64,000 bases of DNA from contig NZ_LMFQ01000005.1 in the NCBI RefSeq assembly GCF_001426905.1, forward strand, positions 36,348 through 100,347, written 5' to 3'. Every line of letters begins with the position of its first letter. The stretch's first letter is position 1. Origin of the DNA: Caulobacter sp. Root1455. Lineage in GTDB: Bacteria; Pseudomonadota; Alphaproteobacteria; Caulobacterales; Caulobacteraceae. Below the pieces are notes generated by a model. The model ran no database searches and was not told the origin of the DNA. It was given only the letters and a program-made list of their open reading frames with translations. A program made the translations under genes and the position numbers. This document shows, one piece after another, positions 26,596 through 34,972 of the stretch.

Positions 26596-26807
26596 GGCCT
26601 GCCTCCACCGCGAGATCTTCACTAGTGACCATGCGCGGCGGCGCTTATCGATCAGGCGATCCCCCGGGTGCGGAAGGGCAGATTCCCTACCGACCCTTCC
26701 GTCCTTGCATGTTTCTCCCCGAGCGCCTCGGCGCTTCGCCGGATGGCGCGCGCGCGCCAAACGCCTTTTGCTGCCCTCTTCTTGAAGCCGGTCCCCCGAG
26801 GTCGTTC

Positions 26808-27194
26808 ATGGAAGTGCTGCTGCGAGAATGCGCCAACTACGTCGCGCTCGCCGCGGAGCTGTGTTCGGTGCTCTGCATCGCGGTCGGCATGGTGGAAACC
26901 CTGGTTCAGGGCGCCCGCGTCACGGTCGGCCGAAGCGGATCGTCACGTCAGGCGCGGCGGGACCTCTGGGCCCAGTTCGCGCGCTGGATCGTCCTGGCGC
27001 TCGAATTCGCCCTGGCCGCCGACATCGTCCGCACGGCGATCGCGCCGACCTGGGACGACATCGGACGCCTGGCGGCGATCGCCTTCATCCGCACCGGTCT
27101 GAACTACTTCCTGGAACGGGACATGGAGGAGTTCGCCCCCGCCGCCGAGGGGCCGGAGGAGGGGCGGGTGAAGGACGAGAGGCCCAGGTCATGA
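26808..27194 (+). CDS. DUF1622 family membrane protein
   Basis: 128 aa from the ATG at 26808. Three hydrophobic segments: LAAELCSVLCIAVGMVETLV, the stretch ending IVLALEFALAADIV, and a weaker LAAIAFIRTGLNYFLE. The pattern LALEFALAADIVRTAI...RTGLNYFLERDM matches DUF1622, a family of small inner-membrane proteins of unknown function. It is divergent from the FGE-HAD unit and upstream of the sulfatase. Confidence 0.82.
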   Translation: MEVLLRECANYVALAAELCSVLCIAVGMVETLVQGARVTVGRSGSSRQARRDLWAQFARWIVLALEFALAADIVRTAIAPTWDDIGRLAAIAFIRTGLNYFLERDMEEFAPAAEGPEEGRVKDERPRS

Positions 27195-27222
27195 GCGCGC
27201 CGCTCAGCGCGCTCGTGACCGG

Positions 27223-27333
27223 CAGTCGGAGATCGGCCGGCCGGACGAGGCCCTGGACGAGGCCGGCGCGCGCGGCTGGACGGTCCTCAGCATGAAGAGC
27301 GACTGGAAGACCGTGTTCGCGACCAAGCCGTGA
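27223..27333 (+). pseudogene. 3' remnant of a second HAD hydrolase gene
   Basis: In the frame ending at the TGA at 27331, the last 36 codons read as a close relative of the C-terminus of the HAD gene at 24550: here ARGWTVLSMKSDWKTVFATK, there ERGWTIVSMKDDWSRLFRDK, with the preceding EIGRPDEALDEA matching HVGKLDVAMTTA. Upstream of base 27223 the similarity stops and there is no start codon with a ribosome-binding site. It lies between DUF1622 and the sulfatase. Confidence 0.75.
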
Positions 27334-27469
27334 CGACCCGGGTGCAACCCCTCGAAGGACTAGGGTGAACTGGCGGGCCAAGCGGGTAGTCCCGTCGATA
27401 TTCCCCCCCTCGGAGGCGTGATGATCTTGCGCCGCCTCGTGTCATGAGGCGCGACCGCGGAGCACCATC

Positions 27470-29008
27470 ATGCCCAAAGGAAAACCCAACATCCTCGTGA
27501 TCTGGGGCGACGACATCGGGATCAGCAACCTCAGCTGCTATTCGCACGGCCTGATGGGCTACCAGACGCCCAACATCGACCGCATCGCCCGCGAAGGCAT
27601 GATGTTCACCGACAGCTACGGCGAGCAGTCCTGCACCGCCGGGCGTTCGTCGTTCATCACGGGGCAAAGCGTGCTGCGCACCGGCCTGTCGAAGGTCGGC
27701 GCCCCGGCCGCGCCCGTCGGCATGAACGACAAGCTGGTCACCATCGCCGCGCTGCTGAAGGAACAGGGCTACGCCACCGGCCAGTTCGGCAAGAACCACC
27801 TGGGCGACCTGAACCACATGCTGCCCACCAACCACGGGTTCGACGAGTTCTTCGGCAACCTCTATCACCTCAACGCCGAGGAAGAGCCGGAGATGTACGA
27901 CTACTATCCGGACGAGGACTTCCCGAACTTCAAGAAGAAGAACGGTCCGCGCGGCGTCGTCCACAGCTGGGCGACCGATGTCGACGACCCCACCACCCAC
28001 GAGCGCTGGGGCAAGGTCGGCAAGCAGAGGATCGAAGAGACCGGCCCGCTGACCAAGGCGCGAATGGAGACCTGCGACGACGAGTTCGTCGAGCACGCCA
28101 GCGACTTCATCAAGCGCCAGAAGGCCGACGACAAGCCGTTCTTCGTCTGGCTGAACACCACGCACATGCACATGTTCACGCACACGAAGAAGTCGAGCCT
28201 GGGCCAGGCCGGCCGCTGGCAGTCGCCCTATCACGACACCATGATCGACCATGACAAGAACGTCGGCCAGATGCTGGACCTGCTCGATCAGCTGGGCTTG
28301 GCCGAGGACACCATCGTGGTCTACTCGACCGACAACGGTCCTCACCGCAACAGCTGGCCGGACGGCGGCATGACCCCGTTCCGCAGCGAGAAGAACTCCA
28401 ACTGGGAAGGCGCCTTCCGCATTCCCGAGCTGATCCGCTGGCCCGGCAAGATCAAGGCCGGCGTGGTTTCCAACGAGATCGTCCAGCACCACGACTGGCT
28501 GCCCACCTTCCTGGCCGCCGCCGGCGATCCGGACATCGTCGAGAAGGTCAAGAAGGGCGTTACGGCGGCCGGCCGGAAGTACAAGAACCACATCGACGGC
28601 GTGAACCTGCTGCCCTACCTGACAGGCGAAGTCGAGCACAGCCCGCGCAAGCTGTTCGTCTATATCAGCGACGACGGCGACATCCTGGCGGTCCGGTACG
28701 ACAACTGGAAGGTCGTGTTCATGGAGCAGCGCTGTGTCGGCACGATGCGGATCTGGGCCGAGCCGTTCACGCCGCTGCGACTGCCCAAGATCTTCAACTT
28801 GCGGACCGATCCCTACGAGTTCGCCGACGTCACCTCGAACAGTTACTACGAGTGGTATCTCTACCACGCCTACATCCTGTACGGAGCCTGGGGCCTGGCC
28901 GCGCAGTTCGCGGACACCTTCAAGGACTTCCCGCCGGTGCAGAAGCCCAACACCTTCACCATCGATGACGCGATCGCGAAGATGTCCGAGGCGCAGGGCG
29001 GCGGCTGA
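27470..29008 (+). CDS. Arylsulfatase-type sulfatase (formylglycine-dependent)
   Basis: 512 aa. The metal-binding start is ILVIWGDDIGISN (D14, D15). The sulfatase signature is GEQSCTAGRSSFITGQ, with Cys55 as the formylglycine precursor and Arg59, a Cys-type variant of C-x-(P/A)-x-R. Later TGQFGKNHLGD and VVYSTDNGPH supply the lysine, histidine and Asp-Asn metal ligands. There is no signal peptide, so it is probably cytoplasmic, unlike most catabolic sulfatases. The dedicated FGE is about 1 kb upstream on the other strand. Confidence 0.93.
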   Translation: MPKGKPNILVIWGDDIGISNLSCYSHGLMGYQTPNIDRIAREGMMFTDSYGEQSCTAGRSSFITGQSVLRTGLSKVGAPAAPVGMNDKLVTIAALLKEQGYATGQFGKNHLGDLNHMLPTNHGFDEFFGNLYHLNAEEEPEMYDYYPDEDFPNFKKKNGPRGVVHSWATDVDDPTTHERWGKVGKQRIEETGPLTKARMETCDDEFVEHASDFIKRQKADDKPFFVWLNTTHMHMFTHTKKSSLGQAGRWQSPYHDTMIDHDKNVGQMLDLLDQLGLAEDTIVVYSTDNGPHRNSWPDGGMTPFRSEKNSNWEGAFRIPELIRWPGKIKAGVVSNEIVQHHDWLPTFLAAAGDPDIVEKVKKGVTAAGRKYKNHIDGVNLLPYLTGEVEHSPRKLFVYISDDGDILAVRYDNWKVVFMEQRCVGTMRIWAEPFTPLRLPKIFNLRTDPYEFADVTSNSYYEWYLYHAYILYGAWGLAAQFADTFKDFPPVQKPNTFTIDDAIAKMSEAQGGG

Positions 29009-29030
29009 TCGTTTCCCAGACGGCTTGACG

Positions 29031-29056
29031 AGGTCGGCGGAGAAATCCGCCGACCT
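29031..29056 (+). terminator. Rho-independent terminator after the sulfatase
   Basis: Perfect 11-bp stem AGGTCGGCGGA / TCCGCCGACCT with a GAAA tetraloop, followed by TTTCTTTT. It lies 23 bp after the sulfatase stop. Confidence 0.92.
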
Positions 29057-29207
29057 TTTCTTTTGATCCGTGGAGCGCCGCGCTCAACTCAAGGCATTAC
29101 CCCCAATGGCCAGGGTTTCACCGGATTGAGGCCCTTACGCGCCGGGCGGAAAGTTCGAACGGCGCCGCACGAAGGCATGGGCGTCGAGTCGAGCAGGAGC
29201 CTCTCCG

Positions 29208-29813
29208 ATGCCGTCGAGGATCATGACCAAAGCCCTTCTGGCGGCGGCCATCGCCGTTTGCCTGCCGCTGGTCGGCTGCGAAAGCCCCGGAGGCCAGGTT
29301 TCGGTTCTGACCGGCAATACGCCGCTGGCCGGCTCGACCTACGCCTGGGCGCCCGTCCAGTCGGGAAGCGGTGATCCGCGCATCGACAACGACATCATGC
29401 GCGAGCGCATCCGGACCGCGATCGACACCAACCTGGCCGCCAAGGGCTACACCCAGGTCGACCCGTCCAAGGCCAAGCTCCTGGTCGCCTACCATGTCGG
29501 CCTGCAGAACAAGACCGACTATTCAGCCAGCAGCATGGGCGGGCATCCGGGCATGGCCTGCGGCGTCCGCGGCTGCATCGGCGGCTATGGCTGGGGCATG
29601 TACGGCGCGCCGATGGACGTCGACATCCGCTCGATCAACTACACCGAGGGCGCAGTGATGCTCGACCTGGTCGACGCCGCCAGCGGCAAGCTGGCCTGGC
29701 GCGCCACCTCGCAGAAACGGGTCGACCAGAAGGACGCCACCCAGGACGGGCTGAACGCCATAATCGCCGACATGGTCAAGGCCCTGCCGCTCGGCGCGCC
29801 GCCGGCCGGTTAG
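29208..29813 (+). CDS. DUF4136-like lipoprotein
   Basis: 201 aa from the ATG at 29208; an ATG at 29223 is also possible. Lipoprotein signal LLAAAIAVCLPLVGC with lipobox LVGC. The mature part has the DUF4136 pattern: STYAWAPVQSGSGDPRIDND, then IRTAIDTNLAAKGYTQVDPS, and LVAYHVGLQNKT. A Gly/Met-rich insert with a Cys pair (ACGVRGCIGGYGWGMYG) is noticeable. Function unknown. Confidence 0.85.
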   Translation: MPSRIMTKALLAAAIAVCLPLVGCESPGGQVSVLTGNTPLAGSTYAWAPVQSGSGDPRIDNDIMRERIRTAIDTNLAAKGYTQVDPSKAKLLVAYHVGLQNKTDYSASSMGGHPGMACGVRGCIGGYGWGMYGAPMDVDIRSINYTEGAVMLDLVDAASGKLAWRATSQKRVDQKDATQDGLNAIIADMVKALPLGAPPAG

Positions 29814-29870
29814 CCCGCCGGAACGCCGACGCTATCCGCTCTGTCACGAACAGGATCAGTCGAGACCGCC

Positions 29871-30524
29871 ATGGCCGCGCCCATCAACCTAGGCTTCATC
29901 TTCGCGATCTTCTTCCTGACGCTCGGCCCGTTGAAGCTGATCCCGACCTTCTATGGCGTCACTCAGGGACTGGACCGCAAGACCCGGATCGGCCTTGCCC
30001 TCAAGAGCGCCGCCCTGGCGTTCGCGATCCTGGTGGCGGCCGCCGTGGTCGGATCGACCCTGGCCACGAATTGGCGAATCTCGCGCGAGGCCCTGACCAT
30101 CACGGGCGGCTTCCTGCTGATGATCGGCTCGCTGAAGATCCTGTCCAGCGTGCTCGCGCCGCCCGCGCCGCCCGAGGCGCCGCCGGCCGGTTCGGCCGCC
30201 CAACGGTCGCTCAGCGTCGTGATCTCGCCCCTGGCCATTCCCGGCATCATCACGCCCTGGGGCGTGGTGGCCCTGCTGCTGTTCGTGGGCGTGGCCGAGG
30301 ATCAGAACCGCCTGGGCGGCGTCGCCGTCGCCCTGGTGGTGATCATGCTGCTCAACATCGTCGGGATGATCTTCGCCGGCCCGGTGATGCGCACCGTCGG
30401 ATTGCCGGCCATGAGCGTGCTGGGCTGGGTGTTCAGCATCCTGCAGGCGGCGCTCGGGGTCACCTTCATGCTTCGCGGCCTGATCGCCGCGCTCGGCATG
30501 CCCTGGCGTTCGACCCCGCTATGA
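29871..30524 (+). CDS. MarC-family integral membrane protein
   Basis: 217 aa, ATG at 29871. About six membrane helices (GFIFAIFFLTLGPLKLIPTF, AALAFAILVAAAVVGSTLA, LTITGGFLLMIGSLKIL, WGVVALLLFVGVAED, VALVVIMLLNIVGMIFAG, VFSILQAALGVTFML). The repeat GPLKLIPTF and PLAIPGIITPWG is the MarC (UPF0056) signature. Substrate unknown; the old link to multiple antibiotic resistance has been withdrawn. Confidence 0.9.
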   Translation: MAAPINLGFIFAIFFLTLGPLKLIPTFYGVTQGLDRKTRIGLALKSAALAFAILVAAAVVGSTLATNWRISREALTITGGFLLMIGSLKILSSVLAPPAPPEAPPAGSAAQRSLSVVISPLAIPGIITPWGVVALLLFVGVAEDQNRLGGVAVALVVIMLLNIVGMIFAGPVMRTVGLPAMSVLGWVFSILQAALGVTFMLRGLIAALGMPWRSTPL

Positions 30525-30582
30525 CCATCGACACGCACAGCCTCGACGCACCCCAACTGACGCCTGACTATCGGAGTTCCTG

Positions 30583-31287
30583 ATGATGGACCGCAGCCCG
30601 ACCGAGAAACTTCGCGAGACTTCCGCCCGCTGGAGCGGCTCGAAGGCCGAGGTCGCGCCGGAGCCGCGCAGCTTCGCGCGCCCCGCCGAGCGGCCCGCGG
30701 CCCTCGACGAGGACGATTTCAGGCGGCTGGTCGTGTCCAGCATTCCCGTTCTTCGCTCGTTCGCCCGCGGCCTGTGCGGCGACATGGCCAGAGGCGACGA
30801 CCTGGCCCAGGACGCGCTGCTGAAAGCCTGGCAGCACCGGGCTCAGTTCACCCCCGGCACGAACTTCAAGGGCTGGATCCTGAAGATCGCGCGCAACCAC
30901 TTCTACTCCCAGCGCCGTCGCGTCTGGCGGGAGACGCCCCTGGACGCGGCCATGAGCGCCCAGATCCCGGCCGTCGGCACCGACCAGGTGCAGTCCCTGA
31001 TGCTCAACGACCTGCGCAACGCCCTCAACGCCTTGAGCGACGAACAGCGCGAGGCGACGATCCTGGTGGGGGCGGGCGGCTTCTCGCATCGGCAGGCGGC
31101 CGAGATGTGCGACGTGCCCGAAGGCACCATGAAGAGCCGCGTCTGCCGGGCGAGAGCCAAGCTGGCGTCCTTGCTGGAAAGCGGGGAGGTGACCCACGAC
31201 GCCGAGCCCGCCTGGCTGGCGGCTCAGCTGATCATGGCTGAGCTGTCGAGCCTGTCCGCCAGCCGGATCGATCAGAACCGAGCCTGA
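30583..31287 (+). CDS. ECF sigma factor (EcfG-like)
   Basis: 234 aa. A 45-residue N-terminal extension precedes sigma region 2 (LRSFARGLCGDMARGDDLAQ, then NFKGWILKIARNHFYSQRRR). Region 4 is LSDEQREATILVGAGGFSHR followed by EMCDVPEGTMKSRVCRARAK. Region 4 resembles the EcfG (general stress) group of alphaproteobacteria, but the usual NepR and PhyR partners are not in the window, so it may be a paralogue. The 3' end overlaps the convergent porin gene by 16 bp. Confidence 0.88.
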   Translation: MMDRSPTEKLRETSARWSGSKAEVAPEPRSFARPAERPAALDEDDFRRLVVSSIPVLRSFARGLCGDMARGDDLAQDALLKAWQHRAQFTPGTNFKGWILKIARNHFYSQRRRVWRETPLDAAMSAQIPAVGTDQVQSLMLNDLRNALNALSDEQREATILVGAGGFSHRQAAEMCDVPEGTMKSRVCRARAKLASLLESGEVTHDAEPAWLAAQLIMAELSSLSASRIDQNRA

Positions 31288-32636
31288 ACGATCAGCATCG
31301 CGAAGTCGACGGAGCGTCCGCCCAGGGCCCTGACGGCGTCGTCCGCCGATTGATGCACCAGTTGGCCCTGGAGCTTTAGATTACGGCTGACCAGCCAGGT
31401 CGCGTCCAGCTGAAGCGCGTCGCCCACGGCCTTCGATCGATTGGGGCCCACGGGCGCCAGAGGGGTCGAGGGCTGCAGGTAGACGGCGTCCGCGCCCGTC
31501 TGCCGCCAGCGCATCAGGTAGCTCAGCTCGAGACTGACGTCGCGGCTGGGCGCAAGGCCGAGGCTGGGACGGACAGCGACCAGGTTGCTCCAGCTGGTCA
31601 GGCTCGTTTCGTTGAAATAGCTGCCCTTCGGAAACAACGGGTTGAAGGTCCCCAGCTCGCCGTCGTCGGGATCCTTGTCGCCCGAACCAGCGTCGAACCG
31701 CAGACCCAATCTTGGCGACCAGGGCCGGACCAGGGTGTAGCCGCCGCCGACGCTGCCGGCCCAGGCCTGGATGTCGCGGCCGGCGAACCGGCCGCCCTGG
31801 ATCACGCCCTCGACCTCATAGTCGATCGCGCCGCGCTTGCCGGCCAGCCGCGCGCCGTAGCTGGTCCGCCGCTCGTCGCCGCGCACCGCGCCGAACCGGA
31901 CCCCGTCGCGATCCAGTTCGAGCGCGTAGAGGTCCAGCGAGACGGCCTTGCTCAGCGTCTTCGAAACATAGACGCCGTAGAACTGTTGCTGGCGGTTGCT
32001 GCTGTCGTCGAAGGCGCCGGTCTGGATCGTCACCGGGCGGACATAGAAGGCGTCGAACCGCAGATCAGCGGCCTGGCGGGTCGCCCGCGCGCCATCGAAG
32101 CTCTGGCGGATGTTGGGGCTCTCGCGCACCGAGACGAAGCGCTGGGTCGCGTTGAAGGCGATCTCCTGGCGGCCCAGGCGCAGCCGCCAGCGGCGGTCGG
32201 CGTCGGGCGTCACGTCGACGAAGGCCACCTGGGCGTCCACGTCGCTTCGATCGCTGACGGCCGGCGGGTCCTTCTTGTCGAAGTCACGATGCAGGCCCAG
32301 CTGGCCATAGATCCGCACCCGCGAGCCCAGGTGCAGGTCGGCGCTGAACAGGGCCCGGCCCAGGCCATAGAGATCGGCCCGCGCGCCGGCGACGCCGAAG
32401 CGCGGGGCGTCGAACGAGTCCACCCGCAGCCGGGCCTCGCCGCCCAGCGACAGATAGGCGTCCGGTCCCAGCGGGATGTAACGCAGGTCGTCCAGGCCCG
32501 CGCCCGGCTTGTCCGCCAGATAGGCGTAGCTCTCGTCCGACCGGATCAGCTTGAAGGGCGGCGCGTCGGCGGCATGGGCGACGTCGCCGATGACGAGGGC
32601 GGCGGCCAGGGCGAGGGCGACGGTCCTAGGCTTCAC
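31272..32636 (-). CDS. Alginate export-family (AlgE-like) outer-membrane porin
   Basis: 454 aa from a GTG at 32636, with GGAG eight bases upstream. Signal peptide VALALAAALVIGDVAHAAD. The barrel has strands such as AYLSLGGEARLRVDSFDAPR, WRLRLGRQEIAFNATQRFV and GVYVSKTLSKAVSLDLYALE, ending in VQARF with the terminal Phe. GRQEI and the overall pattern match the alginate_exp domain of 18-strand porins. The substrate may be alginate or another small anionic compound. Confidence 0.87.
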   Translation of the reverse strand: MKPRTVALALAAALVIGDVAHAADAPPFKLIRSDESYAYLADKPGAGLDDLRYIPLGPDAYLSLGGEARLRVDSFDAPRFGVAGARADLYGLGRALFSADLHLGSRVRIYGQLGLHRDFDKKDPPAVSDRSDVDAQVAFVDVTPDADRRWRLRLGRQEIAFNATQRFVSVRESPNIRQSFDGARATRQAADLRFDAFYVRPVTIQTGAFDDSSNRQQQFYGVYVSKTLSKAVSLDLYALELDRDGVRFGAVRGDERRTSYGARLAGKRGAIDYEVEGVIQGGRFAGRDIQAWAGSVGGGYTLVRPWSPRLGLRFDAGSGDKDPDDGELGTFNPLFPKGSYFNETSLTSWSNLVAVRPSLGLAPSRDVSLELSYLMRWRQTGADAVYLQPSTPLAPVGPNRSKAVGDALQLDATWLVSRNLKLQGQLVHQSADDAVRALGGRSVDFAMLIVQARF

Positions 32637-32767
32637 GCGACAACTCCGACGGCAATGCCGATCAGGATGCACCAGAAGCCCGGGACGGCGAAACCCGAAG
32701 CCGAGGCGACGACTGGCGGGCCCCGGCGCCGCGCCTTAAAGACAGACCTCGGCAAGACGAGGCGCCC

Positions 32768-33385
32768 ATGACCGCGATCCACTCCTACGACCCCAAGACC
32801 GGCCATGGCCTGAAGCACGACCCGTTGAACGCCATCATCGCGCCGCGGCCGATCGGCTGGATCTCGACGGTCAGCGCCGCGGGCGTCCGCAACCTCGCGC
32901 CGTACAGCTTCTTCAACGCCTTCAACTACCGCCCGCCGATCATCGGGTTTTCGAGCACGGGCTGGAAGGACTCGGTGCGCAACATCGAGGAGACCGGACA
33001 GTTCGTCTGGAATCTGGCGACGCGGCCGTTGGCCCAGGCGGTCAACGCCACCTCGGCGACGGTTCCCGATCATGTCGACGAGTTCGCCCTGGCCGGACTG
33101 ACGGCGGCGCCGTCGGAGCGGGTGATCGCCCCGCGCGTCGCCGAAAGCCCCGTGGCGTTCGAATGCCGCCTGACCCAGATGATCCGGCTGACCGACGCCG
33201 ACGGCGCGCCGGTCGACGCCTGGCTGACCCTGGGCGAGGTGGTGAGGGTCCATATCGACAAGGCGCTGCTGGTCGACGGCGTCTATGACACCGCGGCGGC
33301 CGAGCCGATCCTGCGCGCCGGCGGCCCCGCCGACTATTTCGGGATCAGCGAGGCTCACAAATTCCAGATGCGCCGGCCGGCCTAG
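32768..33385 (+). CDS. Flavin reductase-like FMN-binding protein
   Basis: 205 aa, ATG at 32768. LNAIIAPRPIGWISTVSAAG and NLAPYSFFNAFNYRPPIIGF are the split-barrel flavin-reductase signature (PRPxxWISTxSxxGxxNLAPYSFF). NIEETGQFVWNLAT and the late GLTAAPSERVIAPRVAESPV follow the family. It would bind FMN. Physiological partner unknown. Convergent with the glycine-rich gene. Confidence 0.9.
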   Translation: MTAIHSYDPKTGHGLKHDPLNAIIAPRPIGWISTVSAAGVRNLAPYSFFNAFNYRPPIIGFSSTGWKDSVRNIEETGQFVWNLATRPLAQAVNATSATVPDHVDEFALAGLTAAPSERVIAPRVAESPVAFECRLTQMIRLTDADGAPVDAWLTLGEVVRVHIDKALLVDGVYDTAAAEPILRAGGPADYFGISEAHKFQMRRPA

Positions 33386-33397
33386 AACAGACGGCGC

Positions 33398-34075
33398 TCA
33401 GTACGGTGCGTTGACCACGACATATTGCACGTTCGTCCCGGAATACTGCGGCGCGTACCAGGTGCTGCCGCACTGCGAATAGCTGACCCCGTTGCTCACC
33501 ACGGTCGTGCAACTGGGCGGCACGGTGTTGACGATCGAGCCCACGATGGCCGCGCCGGCGCCGATGGCCATGCCGGCCGCGATCGGGTGATGGTCCCAGC
33601 CGTCGTTGTAGCCGTAGCCGCCGCCGTAGTTGCCATTGACGTTGATGTTGGTGTTGCGATTGACGTTGGTGTTGCGGTTGACGTTCCGGTTCGAGTTGAC
33701 GTTCGAGCCGCGGTTGACGTTCTGACTGGCGTTGCTGCGCACGTTGCGGCTGTTGGCGCCGCCGCCGGCCTGCGCCCTCTGAGCCGAAGCGCCGCCGCCG
33801 GACCGAGCCGCTCCGCCCGAGGATCGGGCGGCGGCGCCGCCTGAAGGCCGGGACGCTCCGCCGCCGGAGGCCCGGGCTCCGCCGCCGCCGCCTCCGCCTC
33901 CACCGCCGCCGCGTCCGCCCCGCTGGCACTCGGCGGTCGAAGCCGATTTGGGCAATAGGCTTTGGCCGGCGAAGACATCGGCCGCGAGGGTGGTGCCCGG
34001 GACCGCCAGTCCTTGCACGGCGATCGCCGCGGTCATGACCAGGGCCTTCTGGAGCTTGTTCATGGACGGCCTCAT
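33398..34075 (-). CDS. Secreted low-complexity protein with Gly and Asn repeats
   Basis: 225 aa from the ATG at 34075, overlapping the DUF2092 stop by 4 bp. Signal peptide ends around TLAA. The middle has an 11-glycine run, then Gly/Ser/Ala repeats, then Asn-Val-Asn-Arg repeats (NVNRNTNVNRNTNINVNGN). The C-terminal part is a conserved-looking module (AAGMAIGAGAAIVGSIVNTV, SYSQCGSTWYAPQYSG) seen in envelope proteins linked to DUF2092. Function unknown. Confidence 0.8.
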   Translation of the reverse strand: MRPSMNKLQKALVMTAAIAVQGLAVPGTTLAADVFAGQSLLPKSASTAECQRGGRGGGGGGGGGGGARASGGGASRPSGGAAARSSGGAARSGGGASAQRAQAGGGANSRNVRSNASQNVNRGSNVNSNRNVNRNTNVNRNTNINVNGNYGGGYGYNDGWDHHPIAAGMAIGAGAAIVGSIVNTVPPSCTTVVSNGVSYSQCGSTWYAPQYSGTNVQYVVVNAPY

Positions 34076-34845
34076 TTCGCGCTCCCCGTCTTTGCGTCGG
34101 CGAGGGTGATGCGGTGTGCGTTGGCGGGCGGGTTGAAGGTGTAGGCCGCCTGGGGCGGAGCGCTGGACTCCCACTTCATGACGGCCGTGTATTGCGGCTG
34201 GGCCGGATCCTGGGTCGTGGTGACCACCATCTTGCAGGGCAGGGCGGGGCCGTCCGAGCTGATCCAGACCTGCCAGTCGGCCTCCTTCTGGCGGAAGGCG
34301 TAGTGCTCGCACTTCTTTCCATCGACCGTCGCCGGGCCGACGTCGAAGCCCGACTGGATCTTGGCGGTCAGGGCCGGATCCACGCCCAGGGAGAACAGGT
34401 CGGCCAGCGGGACCTCGACGCCGTACTTGTCGCTGACGTAGTCGAGGGTCGCGCCGATGGTCGAGGGCGCGGGAACCGAGGCGTAGTAGCCGATCGTCGG
34501 CGCGAACACGGTCAGCGACTTGCCGTCGTAATAGATCTCCCGTTCCTGACGCTCGGACTTCGTGGAGATCTTGAACGCGCCGGGCCGCTGGGCCTCGATC
34601 CTCACATCGCCCCCGTATTGCAGCTTCTGGCCGTTCTCGAGGACCTGTTCGGTCGTGACGTCGGCGGTGATCGTGAACGCCGTCAGGGCCCGCAACGCCG
34701 CGCCCATCTTGTTGAGCGCCGCCAGGGCGTCGGCGTCTGGCTTTGTCGCGGGCGCGGCCTTTGCCTGGGCATGGGCCGCCGCGCCGAGCCCGATCGCGAG
34801 CGGCAGCGCGATAGAGCCGGCCAGAATCTTTCGAAGCACGCTCAT
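34072..34845 (-). CDS. DUF2092 periplasmic protein
   Basis: 257 aa, ATG at 34845. Signal peptide LAGSIALPLAIGLGAAAHAQ. The body fits DUF2092 (LolA/LolB-like fold): MGAALRALTAFTITADVTTE, FKISTKSERQEREIYYDGKS, then LADLFSLGVDP and CEHYAFRQKEADWQVWIS. Probably binds a lipid-like ligand. It is translationally coupled to the low-complexity protein downstream, so the two may act together at the envelope. Confidence 0.88.
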   Translation of the reverse strand: MSVLRKILAGSIALPLAIGLGAAAHAQAKAAPATKPDADALAALNKMGAALRALTAFTITADVTTEQVLENGQKLQYGGDVRIEAQRPGAFKISTKSERQEREIYYDGKSLTVFAPTIGYYASVPAPSTIGATLDYVSDKYGVEVPLADLFSLGVDPALTAKIQSGFDVGPATVDGKKCEHYAFRQKEADWQVWISSDGPALPCKMVVTTTQDPAQPQYTAVMKWESSAPPQAAYTFNPPANAHRITLADAKTGSAK

Positions 34846-34972
34846 GGGTCTGGCCTCCGGCCTTGTCCTTGAAGGCCGGCAGGATGGGCTTGGAGGGCGT
34901 GCGGTGGGTATAGAGCGTTTGCCCTAGCTGGGGGCGTCCAGAATCCTCATGTCCGAAGCCCCTCCGGGGGCC

